DNA of 37,352 bases from Microbispora sp. ZYX-F-249. GTDB lineage: Bacteria; Actinomycetota; Actinomycetes; Streptosporangiales; Streptosporangiaceae. Made by a program: the position numbers and the translations under genes. The DNA is taken from contig NZ_JBDJAW010000057.1 of the NCBI RefSeq assembly GCF_039649665.1, positions 1 to 37,352 on the forward strand, written 5' to 3'. Below the pieces are notes generated by a model that was given only the letters and a program-made list of their open reading frames with translations, did not search any database and was not told where the DNA came from. Below are positions 33,097-37,352 of this stretch, piece after piece; positions within the stretch are counted from its first letter, which is position 1, and the number at the start of each line of letters is the position of its first letter.

Positions 33097-36000
33097 ATGC
33101 GGAACGCCGCGCTGCCCGCGCGGAGTGTGAGGCGTTCTTTAACCGCCCTGACTGTGGTCGCTCTCGGGGCGATGCTCGCCCCGGCGACCACTGCCCAAGC
33201 GAAGAGCACCCACCTGGCGGCCGCTGCCCCGGCGGCGAGCACCGGGCCGGCCAACAGAGGCCTCCTTGCGTCGCTCGCCAAGGAGGAGGACGGCAAGAGG
33301 GTCCTCATCTATACCGGCACGACCGGGTACCGGCACGCAGAGGCGATCGACAACGGGCGCCCAGTGGTGCAGGCCGCTCTCAAGGCCGCAGGCTACGAGG
33401 TCGACTGGGAGGACTGCGACAACAACGGTGGCGGCGCGAACAACTGCGACAACCCGAACAAGAACCCTCGGATCTTCACCGACGATAACCTGGCCCGATA
33501 CAACGCGATCCTGTTCCTGAACGCGTCGTGGTCATGGGCCGGCGGCGGACGGCCCGGACCGCTCCTGGACCAGGCCCAGCGCGATGCGTTGATCCGCTTC
33601 ACCCAGAACCGCGGCGGGATCGCGGCCGTGCACAACATGACCGATGCCGGCGCCGGCGTGTCCGTGTGGGACTGGTGGGACGGCGGGCCGGACAGCGTCA
33701 TCGGCACGACGATGACAGCCCACTCGAATGGGTCGGCGACCGGCAACGCCGCGACCGTCCAGGTCGCCGACCACAACCACCTCTCCACCAAAGACCTGCC
33801 CGACACCTACCAGCTCGCCGACGAGCACTACAACTTCGTCCGCAGCGTCCGGGGCACCCACCACGTGCTCGAGACCTTCGACGAGCGCACCTACAACACC
33901 GGCAGCCAGAAGATGGGCCAGGACCACCCCACGACGTGGTGCAAGCTCTACGACGGCGACAGGGTCAAGGACGGCACCGCCACCCCGCGGTCCTACGACG
34001 ACGGCCGGACCTGGGTGACCTCGCAGGGTCACTTCGGCGTGCGTTACAGCGAGAACGGCGGCGACAACCCGCTGGTCAAGCAGATCGTCGGAGGGGTGCG
34101 CTGGGTCGCCGGCGAGGGAAACAAGACCGACTGCTCGGGCACCGTCTGGTCGAACTTCACCCGCACGACCCTGGTCGACAACGCGAACGGCCCGATGGCT
34201 CTCGACGTGGCGCCGGACGGCAAGCTCTACTGGACCGAGATCGGCCCCACAACGGGCTACCAGTCCCAGGGCTACGTGAAGATGCACGATCCGAACGGCC
34301 CGCCGAACAACTCGACCACGGTCGCGACGATCCCGACGCGCGCCGACCACGGCAACTCCGAGGACGGCGTGCTGGGGATGAGCCTGGAGCCGGGCTTCGA
34401 CCTATCGAACCCGGATAAGCGCGACATCTACGTCTACTACTCCCCGCGCAACCCCGACTGGCCGACCACGGGCAACCAGCAGACGGTCGGCTACAACCTG
34501 ATCAGCCGCTTCACGTTGAACGAGGCCGGCACCGCGTTCGAGCCCGCGCCGGCGGGCGGGGCCGGTGACCCGGCACATCCCTACGATGAGCGGGAGATCC
34601 TGCGCGTGCCCAAGGCGAAGATCTCGGGCAACCCCTCAGGCTTCCCGGGCGGCCCCACCGACAACGGCCCCGGCCATGTCGGCGGCGCGAGCCTGGTGTT
34701 CGACTCCGAGGGCAACCTCTACCTCGGCGTCGGCGACGACACCTCCCCGAACGCGCCCGGCCACAACGGCTACCCGCCGATGGACCATCGCGCCTCCGAG
34801 CGCTGGGACGCGCGCAAGACGGCGGCCAACACCGCCGACCTGCGCGGCAAGGTCCTGCGCATCAAACCGATCGAGGACATTCCGCCTCCGTCCTCAGGGA
34901 GCGCCCCCGATCCCGGCCTGGACAAGACCTACACGGTCCCGAAGGGCAACATGTTCCCGCCGGGGACCCCGAAGACCCGGCCGGAGATCTATGCCATGGG
35001 CTTCCGGCAGCCCTTCACGGTGCACACCGACCCCGCCAACCCGGGTACGGTCGTCGTCGGCGAGTACTGCCACGACAACACGGTGGACCAGGCCAACCGT
35101 GCCCCGGCCGGCACCTGCGAGTGGGATCTGGTCGACGGGCCCGGCTTCCAGGGCTGGCCGTTCTGCGTCGGCGACAACTCGAAGACCAACACCACGTGGC
35201 GCTGGAACTACGAGACCAACTCCTCGACCGGTCAGCAGTACGACTGCTCGCTCGACAAGATCCCGGCCGACCTCGCCTGGGCCCCGCCGGGCGGCAAGGG
35301 CTCGCAACCCACATTCCAGGGCCTCGATGAAATCCCGGGCCCCGCGAAACCGGCGACGATCTGGCGCAAGTACCCCGGCAACCCCGGCGGTCAGGACCCG
35401 ATGGCCTTCGGCGACCTGGGCCCCGGAGGCATGCAGCCGGTCACCGGCCCGGTCTACCGATACAAGGACAGCTACGGTCCCGGCGCCTTCCCGCCCTACT
35501 ACGACGGCTCGTGGCTGATCACCAACCGTGGCGCCGACAACGGGTTCTGGAAGGAGGTCCGCCTGCGGGAGGACAACAACCAGATGCTCCGGGTCAACGA
35601 CTGGCTGCCGGTCAACCACTTCGGCACGCCGAACAGCAGCTTCGTGATCCCGACCAGGTTCGGGCCCGACGGCGCCCTCTACATGGGGCGCTGGACCTTC
35701 GGCTGCTGCCGCAACCAGGCCAACTCCTCAATGAAGATGGAGCTGGTCAAGATCGAGTTCAAGCCCTCGACCACGTGCGCGGAGGACACCCAGGCACCGA
35801 CGGTGGCGCACCAGATCGAGGGCCGGGCCCACCCCAGCCAGCAGAACACCTACATCGACTCGGCCACGCTCAAGCTCACCGCCAACGATGTCGGCTGTGC
35901 CGGCGTGGAAAAGACCGAGTACCGCGTCAACGGCGCAGCGTGGACCGCCTACGACGCGCCGGTCCCGATCAAGAACCCGGGCAAGTACACGGTCGACTAC

Positions 36001-37140
36001 CGGGCCACCGATTACTCCGGAAACACCTCCAGCCCGCAGAGCGCCGTCTTCACGGTGCTCGACGGCGGCAGGACGCTCCCCACGACGTGCGACATCTTCG
36101 CGATGGGCACGGGGTGGAGTCCCGGCAACTGCGAGATCACCCGCGGTGGCACCGTCACCTGGCACTTCAACGCGCCGGATGCGGGGATGCCGCACGATGT
36201 CTGGCTCGTGCCGCCCGGCGGCAATCCGGACCCGAACGGCGGCGACATCTTCGAGGTCACCAAGGGCGCTGTCTCGCCGGGAGGGCCGCCGGTCTCATAC
36301 ACCTTGGACAAGGAAGGGACCTGGACGGTCATCTGCAGGCTCCACTCCGGCTACGACGGCAAGAAGTGGGCGGGCATGGTCACGACGATCACGGTCGGCG
36401 GAGGCGCCAAGGGTGTCTACACCATCGCCCCGAAGCACAGCGGCAAGTACATCACGCCGCAGAACGCCTCGACCGCCGACGACGCCAAGATCGTTCAAAT
36501 GAGTGCGACGGAGGGCAGCGAGCAGCAGTGGGAGGCCATTCCCTTCACCGCGGGCGCCTACCAGCTCAAGAACGTCAAGAGCGGCAAGTGCCTTGACGTG
36601 CCGACCGGCTCGACCGCGACGGGCACCCAGCTCGTCCAGTACTCCTGCCATCCCGACGGACATAAGGACCAGGTCAACCAGCGCTTCTATCTCATCCCGT
36701 CCGGAGATGCCTACCAGGTCAATTCGGCGGTGAGTGGCCTGTGCCTCGACATCAACGGCAACTCCAAGGCCGACGGCGCCGCGTTGATCCAGTGGACCTG
36801 CAGCAACGCCGACAACCAGCGGTTCGGCTTCACCCCGGTTTCCTCTCCCGGCGTTCCGCTGACCGTGACCGCCTCGTCCCGCTGCGTGGGCACGACGGCG
36901 TACGTTGCGGTGACGGCCGTCAACGACGCCGATGTGCCGGCGAGCGTGACGTTGACGACTCCGTACGGTTCCAAGACCGTGGCCGACGTGGCCCCGGGCA
37001 AGCAGGCCTACCAGTCCTTCAACGCGCGGGCCGGGCAGATCGGCGCGGGCACGGTGACGGTTGAGGGGACCGCGACGATCGACGGCAAGCAGGTCACCTC
37101 GACCTACGACGCCGCCTACAACGCGATCAGCTGCGCCTGA
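33097..37140 (+). CDS. Secreted ThuA / PQQ-type sugar dehydrogenase / cupredoxin / beta-trefoil protein
   Basis: This 1347-residue secreted protein has many domains. In order: signal peptide (1-35, cleavage after AQA); a ThuA-like, glutamine-amidotransferase-like domain (about 66-345); a glucose/sorbosone-dehydrogenase-type six-bladed propeller (about 353-890; GHVGGASLVFDSEGNLYLG, EIYAMGFRQPF); an Ig-like domain of the OmpL47 kind (about 902-990); a plastocyanin-type cupredoxin with a full type-1 copper set His1033, Cys1080, His1083, Met1094 (about 998-1104); a ricin-type beta-trefoil (about 1106-1248) and a terminal beta domain. The propeller probably oxidises a sugar using PQQ, with the copper domain passing electrons; ThuA domains process trehalose-like keto-sugars. 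AGAGGAAG precedes ATG 33097. Chemistry is inferred from families. Confidence 0.9.
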   Translation: MRNAALPARSVRRSLTALTVVALGAMLAPATTAQAKSTHLAAAAPAASTGPANRGLLASLAKEEDGKRVLIYTGTTGYRHAEAIDNGRPVVQAALKAAGYEVDWEDCDNNGGGANNCDNPNKNPRIFTDDNLARYNAILFLNASWSWAGGGRPGPLLDQAQRDALIRFTQNRGGIAAVHNMTDAGAGVSVWDWWDGGPDSVIGTTMTAHSNGSATGNAATVQVADHNHLSTKDLPDTYQLADEHYNFVRSVRGTHHVLETFDERTYNTGSQKMGQDHPTTWCKLYDGDRVKDGTATPRSYDDGRTWVTSQGHFGVRYSENGGDNPLVKQIVGGVRWVAGEGNKTDCSGTVWSNFTRTTLVDNANGPMALDVAPDGKLYWTEIGPTTGYQSQGYVKMHDPNGPPNNSTTVATIPTRADHGNSEDGVLGMSLEPGFDLSNPDKRDIYVYYSPRNPDWPTTGNQQTVGYNLISRFTLNEAGTAFEPAPAGGAGDPAHPYDEREILRVPKAKISGNPSGFPGGPTDNGPGHVGGASLVFDSEGNLYLGVGDDTSPNAPGHNGYPPMDHRASERWDARKTAANTADLRGKVLRIKPIEDIPPPSSGSAPDPGLDKTYTVPKGNMFPPGTPKTRPEIYAMGFRQPFTVHTDPANPGTVVVGEYCHDNTVDQANRAPAGTCEWDLVDGPGFQGWPFCVGDNSKTNTTWRWNYETNSSTGQQYDCSLDKIPADLAWAPPGGKGSQPTFQGLDEIPGPAKPATIWRKYPGNPGGQDPMAFGDLGPGGMQPVTGPVYRYKDSYGPGAFPPYYDGSWLITNRGADNGFWKEVRLREDNNQMLRVNDWLPVNHFGTPNSSFVIPTRFGPDGALYMGRWTFGCCRNQANSSMKMELVKIEFKPSTTCAEDTQAPTVAHQIEGRAHPSQQNTYIDSATLKLTANDVGCAGVEKTEYRVNGAAWTAYDAPVPIKNPGKYTVDYRATDYSGNTSSPQSAVFTVLDGGRTLPTTCDIFAMGTGWSPGNCEITRGGTVTWHFNAPDAGMPHDVWLVPPGGNPDPNGGDIFEVTKGAVSPGGPPVSYTLDKEGTWTVICRLHSGYDGKKWAGMVTTITVGGGAKGVYTIAPKHSGKYITPQNASTADDAKIVQMSATEGSEQQWEAIPFTAGAYQLKNVKSGKCLDVPTGSTATGTQLVQYSCHPDGHKDQVNQRFYLIPSGDAYQVNSAVSGLCLDINGNSKADGAALIQWTCSNADNQRFGFTPVSSPGVPLTVTASSRCVGTTAYVAVTAVNDADVPASVTLTTPYGSKTVADVAPGKQAYQSFNARAGQIGAGTVTVEGTATIDGKQVTSTYDAAYNAISCA

Positions 37141-37164
37141 CCGCCGTACTGAACAGTGGTAACC

Positions 37165-37200
37165 GGGGCCGGCCGACCGGATGATCGGCCGGCCGGCCCC
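37165..37200 (+). terminator. Hairpin terminator after the multidomain protein gene
   Basis: A perfect 10-base stem (GGCCGGCCGA at 37167-37176, complement at 37185-37194) with an 8-base loop and further G/C pairing outside lies 24 bases after the stop codon. There is no U-tract. Confidence 0.75.
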
Positions 37201-37234
37201 GCCCCCCATGTCTCCCACAAGATGGAGTCATCAC

Positions 37235-37352
37235 GTGAAGACCAAGAGAACCGCCCAGATACTGGCCGTGTCGGTGCTCGGCCTGGCGCTTTCGGGTGTG
37301 GTCGGTCCCGCGATGGCGGCCGACGGACCCGGCGACGGCACTGGCGACGGCG
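37235..37352 (+). CDS. Start of a second secreted protein (cut by the window end)
   Basis: From GTG 37235 (GGAG 7 bases upstream) the visible 39 codons give a clean signal peptide: basic start VKTKRT, hydrophobic core, cleavage after AMA, then mature ADGPGDGTGDG. The Gly/Asp-rich start of the mature part suggests a flexible or calcium-binding-like region, but too little is visible to name a family. It follows the multidomain protein on the same strand after a terminator. Confidence 0.7.
   Translation, partial: MKTKRTAQILAVSVLGLALSGVVGPAMAADGPGDGTGDG

Noticed and set aside
1..37352. CRISPR arrays, tRNA genes, rRNA genes, transposases, phage or attachment sites
   Set aside because: Reading both strands by eye, I saw no spaced direct repeats, no clover-leaf candidates ending in CCA, no transposase-like proteins and no terminal repeats. 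A covariance-model scan was not possible here.

Overview
The window is very GC-rich DNA with dense, often overlapping genes and strong third-codon G/C bias. It reads as the chromosome of a filamentous actinobacterium, most likely Streptosporangiaceae or a relative. That placement is inferred from gene content: a GylR-type glycerol locus, a sugar ABC importer with no ATPase of its own, an ECF41 sigma factor, and secreted proteins carrying ricin-type beta-trefoils. I found no tRNA, rRNA, CRISPR array, insertion sequence or prophage, and no gene-free stretch above about 280 bases.

Layout. (1) 1-463 is the 3' end of a secreted protein with a carbohydrate-binding beta-trefoil, closed by a strong hairpin terminator. 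(2) 543-6383 is an arabinoside-use divergon: a GH51 arabinofuranosidase, a Tat lipoprotein binding protein and two permeases (minus strand) face a LacI regulator, with a two-palindrome operator lying inside the promoter. (3) 6373-9125 holds a GAF/PP2C (SpoIIE-type) phosphatase and two methyltransferases, one with a BON-like N-terminus. (4) 9203-12821 is a TetR regulator followed by a dikinase of rifampin-phosphotransferase architecture, then a small acidic protein of unknown function. (5) 12822-19590 is the glycerol locus: a glpK paralogue behind an IclR/GylR-type regulator, divergent from glpF-glpK-glpD. Two copies of one palindromic motif lie in the shared 277-base promoter region. (6) 19695-21928 is an ECF41-type sigma gene broken by a +1 frameshift, followed by an FAD oxidoreductase. 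(7) 22025-30222 is a ROK-regulator divergon: ROK, HAD phosphatase and chloramphenicol-phosphotransferase-like kinase to the left; a complete polar-amino-acid ABC importer, asparaginase II, CutC and an esterase to the right. (8) 30261-37352 has an MMPL exporter and a small lipoprotein, divergent from a 1347-residue secreted protein (ThuA, PQQ-type sugar dehydrogenase, Ig-like, cupredoxin and beta-trefoil domains), then the start of another secreted protein.

How the genes work together. Most of the window consists of regulator-plus-catabolism units, each with a recognisable operator between divergent genes: arabinosides (LacI), glycerol (GylR-like) and a nitrogen or amino-sugar substrate (ROK). 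The items I rate most worth a second look are the ROK/amino-acid importer/asparaginase/CutC locus, the secreted multidomain copper/PQQ protein, the BON-methyltransferase fusion, the paired GylR-type operators, and the sigma-factor frameshift just before its WLPEP motif. Starts, promoters and operators were read by eye; no database search was run.
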